Source: Trileptium ribeirensis (lineage: Eukaryota > Nematoda > Enoplea > Enoplida > Thoracostomopsidae). From it: a DNA stretch of 64,000 nt. Position 1 is the first letter of the stretch, and every line of letters starts with the position of its first letter. The DNA lies in the NCBI GenBank assembly GCA_030248225.1, contig JASANE010003838.1:1-64000 (forward strand). Direction: 5' to 3'. Below, piece by piece: positions 1 through 12,200 of this stretch. The notes below the pieces were generated by a model. That model worked only from the letters and a program-made list of their open reading frames with translations. It did not search any database and was not told where the DNA came from. A program made the translations under genes and the position numbers.

Positions 1-1105
1 CACTGGAGTGCTTACAAACACAAATCATGTAGATACTTAGCATCAATAAATATTCATAACCACTTAATCACACCACTCTATATAAGATTGATCAATTATT
101 TAAGGAGTCCGCGATCACCAGTCGTCACCATATGCGAGAGGTCCGTTACCTAGTAATTTTAGTATTTTGTTGTTCTTCAACATTTATTGACGCCTCACGG
201 CGTGGCCCCCACTTAATATATGTACTAGGACCAGTTCTGGCCCTAAGGGATCCCAGCTGCACCACTTTATCTAGAAGTTCACGGTGGTGCCCGGACAACC
301 CCGGCTTACACGATTCCCCGGTGGACTACGGTCAGACCAGTGGGAACCGCTTAGCTTAGTAGGTCGCCGGCGGGTTTACCAGGGTGTTCGGCCTGGCCCC
401 TATGCTGGCCCACGTGTCTAGCGGTATGGAGGTCCCCCTGAGGGAGGGTCATCCCTTAAGCCTGCTCACAGGTAATAGGGTGGACCCGTCTTTCCCTCAT
501 CTCAGATTATCAAATCCTAAGCCTTATTCCAGGGCCGAGATTTCCTGGCTGCGGAACCCATTTTGTAGAGGCTTTATTTGATCCTAGTTTGACGCAAGTC
601 CCAGCCGACTAGTCCTTATCAACCTACTGATTTTATGGAAGGTATCGAAGGTGAGGGGAATAATAGCTTTGGTACACTGAGTAACCTGTACGCCGAAACA
701 AACCAATTGCAGAACGGGCTGGGTTGCGGCGCACTGGAAAATTGAGCGAGGTTAACTAGAGCGTTAAAACTTAGTCTGTCTGTGAGGTGAAATTGCGTAT
801 GTTTGGAGAGGGGTCATGAAGTCATCAGAGGACGCTGGGTCAGCAAGTGTTCGATATGCCTTAGAAGGACCTACGATCTCGTGTATCAGGTCGGGATCAA
901 ACTATTTCGCCTACAAAATGCACACGTCAAATATTTATTTTGGGGTGCTCCCTCTTTTAACAATATAACACGCCAACATGAAATAATAATTGAAAGCAAA
1001 ATTGGTACAACATTTATTACAATGTACTCCACAACACCGCTGAGGTACATTTTTAAAAATCGGTACTTGCCGTGGCCTATTCTATATTGCAATCTGATTT
1101 GGAGG

Positions 1106-1570
1106 ATTTGGATGACGAAAGGATGTCAGATGAGCTCCCGATGGGCTCTTTTAGAAACGCGGAACCCGCTGCCCCAAACTTTTATTATCCTAACTTCAAA
1201 TCAAGTCGCCTGCTACATACGACCTACCACATTTTTCCGCGGTTGTCCGTTCGTGCCTAAATAAAAACCGCTGCCATTTAAACAGAATTACCACTCTGCT
1301 GAGTATGCACAGAGCATGCCCATGCGTACACACCCACCAAGCGGTGGATTTTGACTTTCGGGACGCTCGGTACATACGCAACAGTTGACTGTACGGTGAA
1401 CTAGCCTTTGACCTTTCCTTAGTATGAAAAATTATTTAAGCTACCCTTTTGGTTCGTCGCGAAATTTATAACGATTTACTACCCCATTGGGGATGACGAA
1501 ATTCTTCTCTGAGCTCCGTCGGAGCTCTTTTAGAAGCGCGAGACCCTCGGTCCCCAAATTTTCCTTTTTG
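1106..1570. repeat. Direct repeat pair with hairpin and T-run
   Basis: The stretches 1106-1190 and 1486-1570 share GACGAAA, GAGCTCC, GGGCTC or GGAGCTC, CTTTTAGAA, GCG and CCCCAAA in order. In the second copy GAGCTCCGTCGGAGCTC is a perfect hairpin followed by TTTT; the first copy keeps the fold by wobble pairing. Confidence 0.45.
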
Positions 1571-1724
1571 CCTTAAACTTTATTGAGCTCCTCATTAGAA
1601 AACACGTGCCCAACTATAAATTCTTGGGTGGCCATCCCACAATTTCCTTCGTCGGACGTACCTCCGAAATTTTCCTATGAATCTGCTTTTACTCGAATCT
1701 GCTTGACTTAACTAATAAAGCGCG

Positions 1725-2322
1725 GCCCAGCACTTGTGGGAGCGTGGGGCATCCGCTGGACGCCACAGCACCCACAAGGGCTGCCCTTTAGTGCTTAGGC
1801 CTACGCGAGTAAATCTCTGAAATGCTTAAAGTGGAGTCTCTGGGTGGGCCTCTTCCACGCGTCCGCAGTGTGAAGAGTACACCCAGGTTAGTCCTAAATG
1901 CGATGCATTCGCTGATCCTACAAATTTGAAAGCGCAAAAATGAAAACTCTCCCGCCGGCTAAACGGGTAGTTACACACAGCCGATTTCCTAAGAACAATT
2001 TAAACGAATCTAAAATACGTCCACCGAGCGTTGCCAAAACACCACCCGGCGGACGGGGAACCAGCCGAGAACCCTGCGACCCGTCTCCCCCTTTTCTCTA
2101 CGATTTTGACCCCAATTTTGCTCATTTTGGTCCGAAACTCAGCCCCTCTTCCCCTAGCGCGGGCGCAACACTTACGGGAGCGCGAGGCATCCGACGGACG
2201 CCCCAGCACCCGCAAGGGCTGTCCCTGGTCCTACGCTCAGGCGGAGCATCCAAAATTGTTAGCTCAAAACCGGAGGGGCACCCCACACGCGTCCGCAGTG
2301 TGAAGCACTCCCCCAGGTAAAT
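1725..2322. repeat. Pair of diverged ~170-bp direct repeats
   Basis: About 1725-1905 and 2155-2322 share blocks including GGCATCCG, CAGCACCC, CAAGGGCTG and ACGCGTCCGCAGTGTGAAG in the same order. Both contain a stem of the form CTTNNGGG...CCCNCAAG. Identity is roughly 75% by eye. Possibly parts of terminal repeats of an old element. Confidence 0.55.
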
Positions 2323-2422
2323 AAAAACCCAAAAACAATCAAACACAGCGAAAAGGAAATACCCTAACTAATAAGAGAAACTGCGGCGACAACCGCCGTC
2401 AGCCTCAAGCTCAAACCCCGAC

Positions 2423-2458
2423 TGGTTCCGAAACTGAAAAGGGCTGGTCGCTTTTATA
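2423..2458 (-). promoter_or_regulatory. Possible TATA promoter
   Basis: On the - strand TATAAAAG (2451-2458) is followed by TCAGT with its A at 2435 and by CCAGT with its A at 2423. Spacings of 23 and 35 bases bracket the usual ~30, so this is suggestive only. It would drive transcription toward the start of the window, across the repeat pairs. Confidence 0.25.
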
Positions 2459-2695
2459 CCCTGAGACACCCCCCCCTTATTTTATGTACTATTTCCTATA
2501 TATATATATATACATGAACGTAAAATATTTAATAAGACATACTTACATATATATGTCTAAATATTTTAAACACAATGCAAAAACAAAACGCCTCTAAACA
2601 ACCCAAACGTAGAGCCACAAGCAGGCGATGGCGACGTACGACGTAAAAGACTGGTCTGCAGCAAGCCCGCCACGCAAAGGCCGTAAACAACTGAA

Positions 2696-2794
2696 CCTCG
2701 CGCTGGTCGGCGCGAGGAAATTTTTCGGCCAAAATATAACGGCGCTCAGGGCGCCGTTCTCTCATAGGGATATCGGCACACTTTTGCCGATATC
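2696..2794. other. Three successive perfect hairpins
   Basis: Three perfect inverted repeats lie within 99 bases: 2696-2717 (8-bp stem CCTCGCGC, 6-base loop), 2738-2758 (8-bp stem AACGGCGC, 5-base loop) and 2769-2794 (10-bp stem GATATCGGCA, 6-base loop). Such a run is very unlikely by chance in this sequence. Whether they act as RNA or DNA structure is unknown. Confidence 0.6.
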
Positions 2795-3355
2795 TCATGA
2801 ACGAAAGACAGTAGGCGGCCGGGGGCAGGACCGGAATCATGCCCTGGCAGGCCGGCTACTGATGAGAAAGTGATATTTAATGTATCTTTTATGAGAGGCC
2901 TGCTAGAGGCCCTTTTAGGACAAAATTTTAACAAATTTTGATGTTGCTTTTGGGTTCAGGGGATCCTGGGCGGACCCGAGGGGGCGGGCGGCCCCGGTTT
3001 TCGACCAAATAGTTAGGGCGGAACCCAATAAGTGTCCCGGGCTCCAAAAATCAGGGAGTTTTAGATATTTTAGATGCTCTTTGGGACCTGGAAAATCGGA
3101 GGCTTAAACGCCCGTTCGGGGGTCCATAAGTATTTAGGGGATCCGAATTTTTAGACCCGCCGGGACAATTTGACACCCCAGCAGTGTCCTTAAGAGGGTT
3201 CGGTCACCCCCATTCCCTTAAGTTTAGTAGAAAACCCCAAAAATTGAATTTTGTCGTTACACCCTAAAATAATGCCTTAGGAATTTTTATAATTTGATTC
3301 GGCCCGCCTTTAAAGAGTTTCCTTGATTTGTCTTGATTTCCCTTTACTCCCTAAG

Positions 3356-4066
3356 CTATGCATGTAAAAATATACATCGATCATACGTGACACTCCTCAA
3401 AACGCACAGCGGATACGCTTTACAGTGATGATTTGGCGTGTGCGCTGGGATCGGTCCAGGGTGACCATGTTTCTTATGACGCCAAAATCCCGATAAAATC
3501 GGTTGGTCCCCGGCCTCTCCGAACGCACACTCGCTCTCCGCACGAAATACAATAAAGTACATACCATGTAATGCACAAATATTATATATATACAAAACGG
3601 CATCAGCTTTTCTCTCGGATCGACCGGACACCCCTATTAAGGATACCTGTGTTCCATTTTCGGTGCCAAGATCACCCCGGGCACCCTCGGGCGATGGAGT
3701 GTGACCATACAAATACAATATAAATGCGATACAAGTGTTTATTTCAAGTATTTCAAAGTTAATACAATACAACACAATTATGTAACTTGGTACAGGGGTC
3801 ACACTCCGCCGGTATCCGGTCGTCCTTTTTCCTTGTTCCCTACGAAATTTACCACGTTTCGCACATTTTATCATTCTAACAAAGTTGGGCTGGTACATTG
3901 TGTATGTTATGCTTTCCTCCACCGCAACATGCCCAACTTGGTATCCGGACTGGATTCTTCGCGGTGATTTATATTTTCCTCTGTGGTACACAAAACGCAA
4001 TTCTAGGACGAAAACTAGTAAAAAATATCTCCTGCAAATTATCCCACGAATAGCATCAAATGCCAA
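3356..4066 (-). CDS. Longest open frame in the window, unrecognised
   Basis: A 236-codon frame with no recognisable domain. It has a hydrophobic, basic N-terminus (RYFLLVFVLELRFVYH) and scattered basic and cysteine residues. The inverted-repeat insert at 3696-3807 lies inside it and supplies the hydrophobic central part. This, together with the absence of splice or motif support, makes a chance frame in a GC-richer patch quite possible. Confidence 0.2.
   Translation of the reverse strand: MAFDAIRGIICRRYFLLVFVLELRFVYHRGKYKSPRRIQSGYQVGHVAVEESITYTMYQPNFVRMIKCAKRGKFRREQGKRTTGYRRSVTPVPSYIIVLYCINFEILEINTCIAFILYLYGHTPSPEGARGDLGTENGTQVSLIGVSGRSERKADAVLYIYNICALHGMYFIVFRAESECAFGEAGDQPILSGFWRHKKHGHPGPIPAHTPNHHCKAYPLCVLRSVTYDRCIFLHA
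3696..3807. repeat. Small 112-bp inverted-repeat insert
   Basis: GGAGTGTGACC at 3696-3706 is perfectly inverted at 3797-3807. The interior is AT-rich, unlike both flanks. This is the form of a very small non-autonomous DNA transposon or a composite hairpin. Confidence 0.4.
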
Positions 4067-4119
4067 TATATATATAATGTCTTTATTTTTCTTATCAGTA
4101 CATTTCTGTACTAATTGTT

Positions 4120-4850
4120 ATGCTTGAGTAAATTTAAACTGAGCCCGCTGACTATCCTATTTTGTTATTCGAAAAACTGTGTTACCGAACTCTATCAACT
4201 CAAGAAAAAATTTGCTGTTTTCTATTCGCGAACATTAAAATTGTTTCCGAACGAAATTTTATCACTTTTGAATTACCGAGGGTTATGTTCACGAACATAA
4301 TTACAAAATACAGGACCCTTTTGTTTATGCCGTCGCATTTACATTGAATTTGTTCGAGAACAGAGACGAATCCTAAGTGAAAACTAATAATTGTCGTATA
4401 ACTATTATTGGCCGATTGCGAATCACTACTTCGCTATGAATCGAATCCCCTTTCTTACTTGTTCGGTAACAATGGATGTGGATTCGACATCGGGTTTTAC
4501 AAAATAGGATAGTTAATGGGCGCCGGTTAAGTTTAGTCGCGCATACTGGTTCCGATACCGGTTCTTATCTTTTTCTATGAAACTTATGATTCTACCTTAT
4601 GTAAGATATACCTAATCCATTAATAAAAATTGTGACTTTAGTAAAATATGCTAACGAAGAAGTTAAAGTTATTAAAGATAACAATACATTATCATTAGTA
4701 AATGTTAATATTTACATGTAAACGGAAGACTGGAATCGCTTGAGCTTGGACGTACAAAACGTATAATTTGAATTACTGCTTTTAAAACCCTGGGTCTCAC
4801 GTATTTATTCACTTTATCCGGAATATGGTGATGTGGTGTTTTTCGCCTTA
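4120..4850. other. AT-rich stretch, nothing recognised
   Basis: Only short chance frames at 4115-4347. No repeats, RNA genes or splice-framed exons seen. Confidence 0.5.
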
Positions 4851-4853
4851 CCG

Positions 4854-5135
4854 TCATGTATTGGAATGTGTAATTCCATGGTTCTCTGGGCGCCGGTATC
4901 TGCTATTACGTAGCCAATAAACAATGCGATTAACACAGCAATAGGAGCCGTCGTTGATTGCTACTCCTCTTATAATTTCATTGGTTATGTGCAAATTGAT
5001 AGCTGGTACACCCAAGAATCTTTGGGTGTAGCCGATACCACTACAGAGAACATTGGAAATACCATCTTCAATTGTTGCGGATAAAACAACCACATCATCG
5101 AAAAATGCAAGGTATATGAGTATGACCGAGTGCAA
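4854..5135 (-). pseudogene. LINE reverse transcriptase fragment
   Basis: The 93-codon frame has a palm-like motif LAFFDDVVVL near its start. After a gap it has ITNEIIRGVAINDGSYCCVN and WLRNSR, which resembles the thumb region of non-LTR reverse transcriptases, where an EI..R...AN.C stretch follows the palm. The distance between the two is too short, so an internal deletion is likely. The second base of the catalytic box is F where A is usual. No flanking element ends were found. Clade not determined. Confidence 0.45.
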
Positions 5136-5139
5136 TAGA

Positions 5140-7515
5140 CTTAAATTTTTTATTGATTCATGGTTTCGTTAATTGAACATTTTTAGACATATAATCCTTT
5201 ACAGACTTATATTATGCTATCGGCTTTTTGTTTCAGAAAACGTAACACTGTCAAGTTTTTGGATTGATTGTTTGTATAACGCCTGAGCTTATATCGCTAA
5301 ATAAGATTATTTTCTCATAACAAAACAGCACATTCAGCGATCGAATCGCATACTCTTCTAAATTTTTTCATCGACTCATTGTTTTGCTAATCGAAGAATT
5401 ACATGTAACCCCTGCAGAGACTTGTAATGTGACATGGTGTTTTTGTCCCGCAAATATGCAACGCTATCTAGATTTGGTTTCGTTGCTTGAATAATAGCCT
5501 GAAGTTACACTGTTATATGTATCATTTTTTATTAATATTAAAACAGTTCGTTCAATCGGCCAAACATTCACTTGGGTTATTCATTCATGCATATTGCGTT
5601 TATATCTATGATCGTATGAACATATAATGCTCACATGCTTACCACGGAGATAAAGACAATTATCATTTGAAATCACCAAATAATCAGATTTTGACTCTCC
5701 CATCGCATTAGGTAGTGGTAATATATAGATGAAAATTCAATGAAGAAATTTATACAATATGCAATTTACATACCTAATATATGGATATAAAAACGTTCAT
5801 GTACTCCATCAGTCAAATCTACAATATGTCAGTCAACCTTACACAAATTTTGAAAATTCTGTGATCCAAATTAATGACGCGTGCATATGTATATGCGATT
5901 TTTGTACATTTTGCCCCGTATACACGCGTTGAATAGAGTTTAATTTATGAAACGATGTATCACAGATTTTTTTCAATATAATCATTTTTATGTAGAAATT
6001 GATTTAGCAACTAAAAAATACACTGATTTTTACGTATACTTGTACACATACTCATATTGCACTTACAAATCATTTAATCCTCAGAATTACACATATAGCT
6101 TGTTATATTTAATCATATAGCATATATATTTATTATTAAACTAATATGCGTCTATGCATAATGATAAACCTCAAAGTCGGCCATCGCCCAGCACTAAATT
6201 TCGTGCAATATTGCTATAATCAGCCTGGATGTAAGATTCGGCACTTGCTATAGTACCTTGTGTAAGGCCTTCAGATTTGAAAAAAATTTTTGAACAAACG
6301 CTGAAGTTGCATTTACGAATATTAAATTAATATCGTAGTAACATAAGCTCCATGGCAGTCAGACGTCCATTTGCAGTCGCCCAGTCGTTGGCCGTGAGCC
6401 GGCCGAAAATTTTAAAAGGTCGACCTACAGCGGGCCGCTCGATTTCAAAACCAGCAATTTCACAAAACTATCCGAAGGTATAAAATAATAATATAACTTT
6501 ATCATCTTGATCTTATATCTTTGTCATTTATATCTTATAATATTATATCTTTATTAAAGGCCCCCAAAGCTGTTTGTCTACTGCTGTGTGTCTACGGTAT
6601 CTTATTGCAATAGTACAATATTTACAGGCCCGCCGCAATGGTGGAAGACCGGTACATCTTTACAAAAATTTCGCTACTAATACCCCTACAACATTGGACG
6701 ATGCCAAGTTAGTTTATAAGCAGTAGTTTTTGAGATCTTACCCAGACTTCTGTGTGTTTTTCTTTTTACTTCCTGTCGATCCACTAATAAGAAATTCGCT
6801 GCAAACTGCAATATATATGTTGATAGCGTCGTTTTTATGCAGACGAATTTGCGTTATGGAGTATTTTCACTACCCTAGCCGATTCCTTCTTAAAACAAAG
6901 CGTTGATTTTACAGTCTTGAACAAACTTTCGCTTCGCTGGCAGACTGAACCAGATCGCTGGAATTGCAAGCCTTGTACACTAGCTACTGTGCTATGTAGG
7001 TGGTATTGCCCGGATTCTTAAGGAACCTCAGCACGCGAACGAACAATACGCGAACATACAAACTCATGCCGAAAGAGAAACTCGGGAATTGACTCTCCAC
7101 ACAATGTACGCTGTGACAAATGTGTCAGTATACGAACGAAATGGTTAAAGGCTTGTGCAATAGCAATATACTTGTAAACAAATAGGTTGTTATATTATTT
7201 TAGTCTGTAATTAGCTACTATCAGTGAAGTCATATGAAGAACTTTAACTTCCTGTCTAGATTTACAGGAATACCTTCAAGTTATTTGTATTTTCTAATAA
7301 CAGTTGCCAAATCTAAGTATATATAATGCCACAGGAAGATTAAAATTCATTCTAGCTAAAACATTGATTGATGTTAGGTTTAGGTATGATATATGAAGCC
7401 ATTGTAAAACTGTTATTGTTCTTTACCGAGTATTATAGTAATTTTTAATGTGTATTCTATTAGGCATGATGGAAAACCGCTGTTTATAAGCAGATGACCC
7501 AAGAAATTAATTTCA
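5140..7515. other. AT-rich intergenic stretch
   Basis: No open frame over 60 codons and no clear repeat units. A slightly GC-richer patch at about 6350-6480 matches nothing I recognise. Confidence 0.5.
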
Positions 7516-7519
7516 CTGT

Positions 7520-7745
7520 TTTTATGCTATAAAATTAGAGCCGATCATGAACGCTTTATGTAATAGACAATGAACTATACCTTTGTTATCTTTGCCATAA
7601 ACGAAAGGGTCGCACTTCATCATTAGATCAGTAAAGTTCGATTTGCGATATGTCGACACAATGATTTCGTTATTTTTCCTAGAGAGCAACGTGTCCAAAA
7701 AGGAATCCAACTGTTTTGCATCACTTCAAGCGTGAACCTCAACAG
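7520..7745 (-). pseudogene. Penelope-like element, inverted partial copy
   Basis: Read on the - strand this gives FTLEV, then FLDTLLSRKNNEIIVSTYRK, then a K.....VH.LLHKA..IGSN stretch. These are the features of the C-terminal part of a Penelope-like reverse transcriptase. It covers only that part and stops near 7740, where the opposite-strand copy begins, so the two face away from each other. Partial inverted copies next to one another are typical of Penelope-like insertions. Confidence 0.75.
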
Positions 7746-7774
7746 GATGGGTATCAACCAAGATCAACTACGAC

Positions 7775-9238
7775 AACCGCATTAAGCATCGAAAGAAACT
7801 ACATATATTGCAATCTATGTTAGCTTTCACTAATGCCAACAATTTAAATACTAACTGTGTTTTAAGTACTCGAACATCGAAATCTCAAGAATTGAATATC
7901 TTGCTTTGAAAAAAGGCATTGAATTCGTGCACGCTTGTAACAAAATTGACAAATTGCACACCTATGCACGCGTTGAAATGTTTCAGCAAGACATTTCTCC
8001 TAGAATAAATGTTACAGATTTACCGTTTGCATTCAAAAACAACATACGTGGCTTCATAGATTGCGCCATTTTAAATTTCCGAAGCTGTAACCCGGCATCC
8101 AATATTACATAATACCAAGCCAAATGCATTAAAAGCCTATCGGCTAACAAAGATATAATCATAACTACGGATAGAGGCAAAGGTGCCGTAATAATCAATA
8201 TAGCTGATTATCTCAACAAAATCTTTGCCATAGTAAACGACCCTGAACACATTAGGATTTCAAAAACACAAGATGTGTACCGCACCATTCTTAGCGCAGA
8301 ATCAGTTATTAAGCTGCTAAGCTGGTTCCGAAGCTAAAATGCATTTCAGGGCATCAATGCCATCAAATGGTTCTATCATGCTCTAGAATACCAATACTGT
8401 ATGAATCGTCGAAAGTACACAAACCCAATTTTTTATTAGGCCAATTCTATCCTGCATTAACTCCGCTGTGCATAGTTTAGCGCAATTTTAGTACCAATTA
8501 GAACCCTAACCAAATATCAATTCACAATAAGTAATTCGTTTTATTTCGTAGAATACATCCAAACAGTTGAAGTAGTTTAATGAGTCTTAGCCAGCTTGGA
8601 CGTGAGTGCACTGTTTACCAGCGTACCAGTGGATGAAACGTTAGAAATGATTAAGGAACTCGTTAATAATAAGGAAATCAACTGTACCCTTTCGGCGGAT
8701 GAGCTTATATCATCTATGGCTCTGTTTGTAAAGAACATAAGTTTTATTTTCAATAATACGATTTACGAACAGCTCGAAGGTGTGACCATGGGATCAGCCC
8801 TTGGGCCGTACTTGCTAAGCTTTATGAGCAGATCCGAAAACAAATGGCTTAATGATTGTCCATCGTCATTCAGGCCTAAGTTGTACCGTATGTCAATGAT
8901 ACGTTCACAATTTTTGAAAACTTGGAACCAGTAAATTGTTTCCTCGATTTTATAAACAAGCGGCATAGTGCTATCAAATTCCCGCTTGAAGTGGAGTAAA
9001 ACAGTTCGATGCTTTGGACGCGTTGATCTCAAGGAAAAAACCAAATCACTACGTCGACAAATCTCAATTCGACCCTCTTTTGTTACACGCAAATGCCATT
9101 CCGTTGTACACAGAACAAAAATTTCATTTTTGTATAAAAGAACAGAAATTGGTCCGCTTCATGTTTAAGACATTATCATTTGAAAATGTTCGCGAACACA
9201 TTGGTGTTAAAGTACACGGGCCGAATAGCATTCGCTAA
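7775..9238 (+). pseudogene. Penelope-like reverse transcriptase, broken
   Basis: Segments in order, with frameshifts and stops between them, are: HRKKLHILQS (about 7785), ALKKGIEFVHACNKI (about 7900), LSANKDIIITTDRGKGAV (about 8140), SKVHKPN (about 8413), DVSALFTSVPVDETL (8599), VTMGSALGPYL (about 8780), YVNDTFTIFENLEPV (about 8887), AIKFPLEVE and FLDALISRK. This is the usual order of RT motifs in Penelope-like elements. The palm motif reads YVND where YVDD is expected, so a catalytic aspartate is lost. No GIY-YIG endonuclease segment could be seen after 9238. The element is clearly dead. Confidence 0.85.
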
Positions 9239-9239
9239 T

Positions 9240-12200
9240 TGCGTTATGGAACAGAAAAATGTCGAAATTAGATACGGCTATTGAAATCCGAGTTTTCTTC
9301 TGTTTATACATAGTGTCGCATCTCAAGCTTACTCTTGCATAATATTAATACAAGAATATAGAAAATAATTATTGCAATAAACAATTTTTGGCCGCTTTTT
9401 TGTGTCTAATCGAGATAGTTCTGCTATTTTTCATCATTTAGTTTAGTGTTTTATAGATTATGTATGATTCGGACCAGCGTAAATTTGAATTTTATATAAC
9501 TGTATTGGAATTCATATCTGTATTTTAGTCATACATTACGAAGCAGAGAATTTTGAAAATAAATCGTGTTTTGAAGTAAGGGATTCCTTGCTCAACAGCA
9601 CTCTAAGAAATGTTTACTACTCTGAGTGGCTATTTTACAGTGATGTGGGAAGCCTTAAGCTCCTAGCAGCAGTGGTTAACGAAGGAGACCTCAAGCCAAG
9701 CATCCCAGTATCGATTCATCACGCTTGGAGCACTTTGTTCATCGCTGCTTAAAATACAATGCTATCAGCAATAGAGTAATAGAATTAGTTTAATGGACAA
9801 GCGAATTGTCAGCAGTTCTATTCAAGTATTCAAGTTCAGAACGCGACTACTGCAGGGTTTGTACTTGTACACCGTGCGTGTATTTCGTTTTGTGTCTCTG
9901 AAACAAAATATAACAGCTATATGCATTCATAGTTGAGACAAAACACCGTTGTTCTTAAATTGGGCAGCATGTTAGTGCGAACATAACATCTAGTCTCCGG
10001 AAAATCTATTTACTGTTCCATAAAGCATTGTTGCCTTCTGTAAAAGGTTGTATACATCGATATTTTGTCAGATGTAAATTGCACTATAGTTAGAGTTTAC
10101 GAAAAAAAGTTATGGCTTAGTTTCAGGGCTCGCCCAAACAGCCCCCGTTCAAATGACTACATGTATTACAGAAACCTGTCGCCAGCCATTAGAACTAACA
10201 TGTAGTTTTCCAGGAGTCTCATATTGATCATTTCGCTAATTACCTGCTCGAATTGCTACACAACGATCATTGTTTCCTTCAGTAACACGTGACGCCGAGT
10301 AGGCAAATCGTACCAAAGACGTTTGACTGATATCATCATCACAGATGATATTTTTTCCATTTGATTTTAAGAGAACAATTTGTCACTTCTGCAAATTACG
10401 TGTTGGTGCAATCACGTTCTTTGAATTAGAACAGGTTGTTTTATTACATGAACAAAGGATACAATAGTATAAATATATACATACACATTATAACGTATGA
10501 ATACGTGATGTTCGTATTCTAATGACTTTAATACATATATTGGTTCTTTTATTATAATTAGATATGAATTCGGGCGTCTTCTTACATAGATTAAAGACAT
10601 TTGTGTTTCATAATACGAACAAAGATCAGACATCGATTTGACATCGAATGTGGGAAGAACCAAGACTTAGCCGTTGTAAACCCCAATCTAATTATTTAGC
10701 TTTTCTACACTGTCGATTTTATATAATATATGACATATAGCCAATGGGTATTATCAATATCTATCTGTAGCGAAGGTTTAAATGCAGACAATGTTTGCCA
10801 AAGTAGCGATATTTTGGCCTGATTTAATAGGTAATATTTTATAGGCCAAATCATTTGAGATAATTTTGAATCTGCACAAAGCTAAAGTCCAGCAACTTCA
10901 ATAAAAATGATGTTAAAGTTGACTATTAAGCGGCCGTTCCCGTGGCCTGCATTAACGCTAGTGTGTCTATGCATCACACCATACATGTACTTAGAAGCTA
11001 CGCTATGACTGTTGGGTTGAAAGTCGCATGTTCAATTGCAAAAATATAGCAATAAAATATAAAAAAATTCTTGGAGCTAGCTAGGTAATTAAAGTATAAA
11101 ATAAGCAATATTGAAATCTTTACATATTTGCCGTGAATGTTGGATTTTAAAAGTTTATTCGCGATTGGCTGAACCCAATAAAAAGTGTCTATCGTGGGGT
11201 TCCAGCCACCATCGCTAAGCTTCAACTTTGGGCAATTTTATATAAGTAATTGTGGTGCATCGGTCAAACATTTCCAACTGTCGCAGCGGCGGCGAGTGAA
11301 TTAATATTTGGTGTTGCCTAGGGTTTTCAACCCAACTGTGAAAATAATCCATATTTTTAAAATATCCGTGCGCATTGTAGACAATTTAACGTAGAACATT
11401 AATGGAAAGTTTTACTTCAAATAATGCTAATGCTTAATTTTTTAAATTTATAATACTTTCATATAAACCATTGTGTTTGTCAAAGCCATTGTGATGTGGC
11501 GTTTTTCTGGCCTTTAGCCTGTGATCATTTTGAAACTTCAATAAAGTTGAATTTTATCATCTAGTTTTGTCATAATGACACAATAAATTCCACTATTCGG
11601 TCAGTTGTAGCTGAAACATACAACAGCAAGCGTCTCAAAATCATCCAACCACATTTAAGGTGAAATAGAATGTGAAATTACTGCATCAGAAATTATCATC
11701 TATCATTCCCGTCAAAGCTGAAACTAACTGGATGCTATGTTATGCCCGTTGCGCTGGTAAGCGAAGCATTTCTGAACATTTAAAATATATACATAGCCAT
11801 AGTTGTTTTATGTTAGTTCGTCAAGAACATTAGTTGTGGTAGGTACGCTAGCTTGTCGTTATTTTGTTTTCTTGCACGTGTTTCGAACGTAGGAGAGCGC
11901 CTTAAAGCAACGTGGCTATTCGCGCTTTGGCCATAGTATCGTTGAAACTGTCACTTGGCTTTACGTAAATTACGCTTCAAATGAACGGTGTTACACACTT
12001 TCATTACTGTACCTCTACTCCTCTATCCATGTGATTTCTAGATTACATATATCGCATATTTTCGCAAAAATATCGAATACGGGTTTACTCATAGCAATAT
12101 AATATTTTACAGAATAGGATTTCTACAGATTACAAACGCTTCAAACACTTCAAGCAAACGCACCGGCACCAGCTAACTAAAGCTTGGTGGGATCTAGGGT

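Larger units (their letters stand above)
1..3350. other. GC-richer, hairpin-rich island
   Basis: Base composition is clearly richer in G and C than the rest of the window. Open frames at 132-359 (with a leader-like start MREVRYLVILVFCCSSTFID), 384-581, 803-1264 and 1940-2320 are short, do not overlap sensibly, and match nothing I recognise. The stretch holds two pairs of diverged direct repeats (1106-1190 with 1486-1570; about 1725-1905 with 2155-2322), a run of perfect hairpins at 2696-2794 and a TATA-like site at 2451-2458 on the - strand. It could be the body of an unclassified retroelement. Confidence 0.4.
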
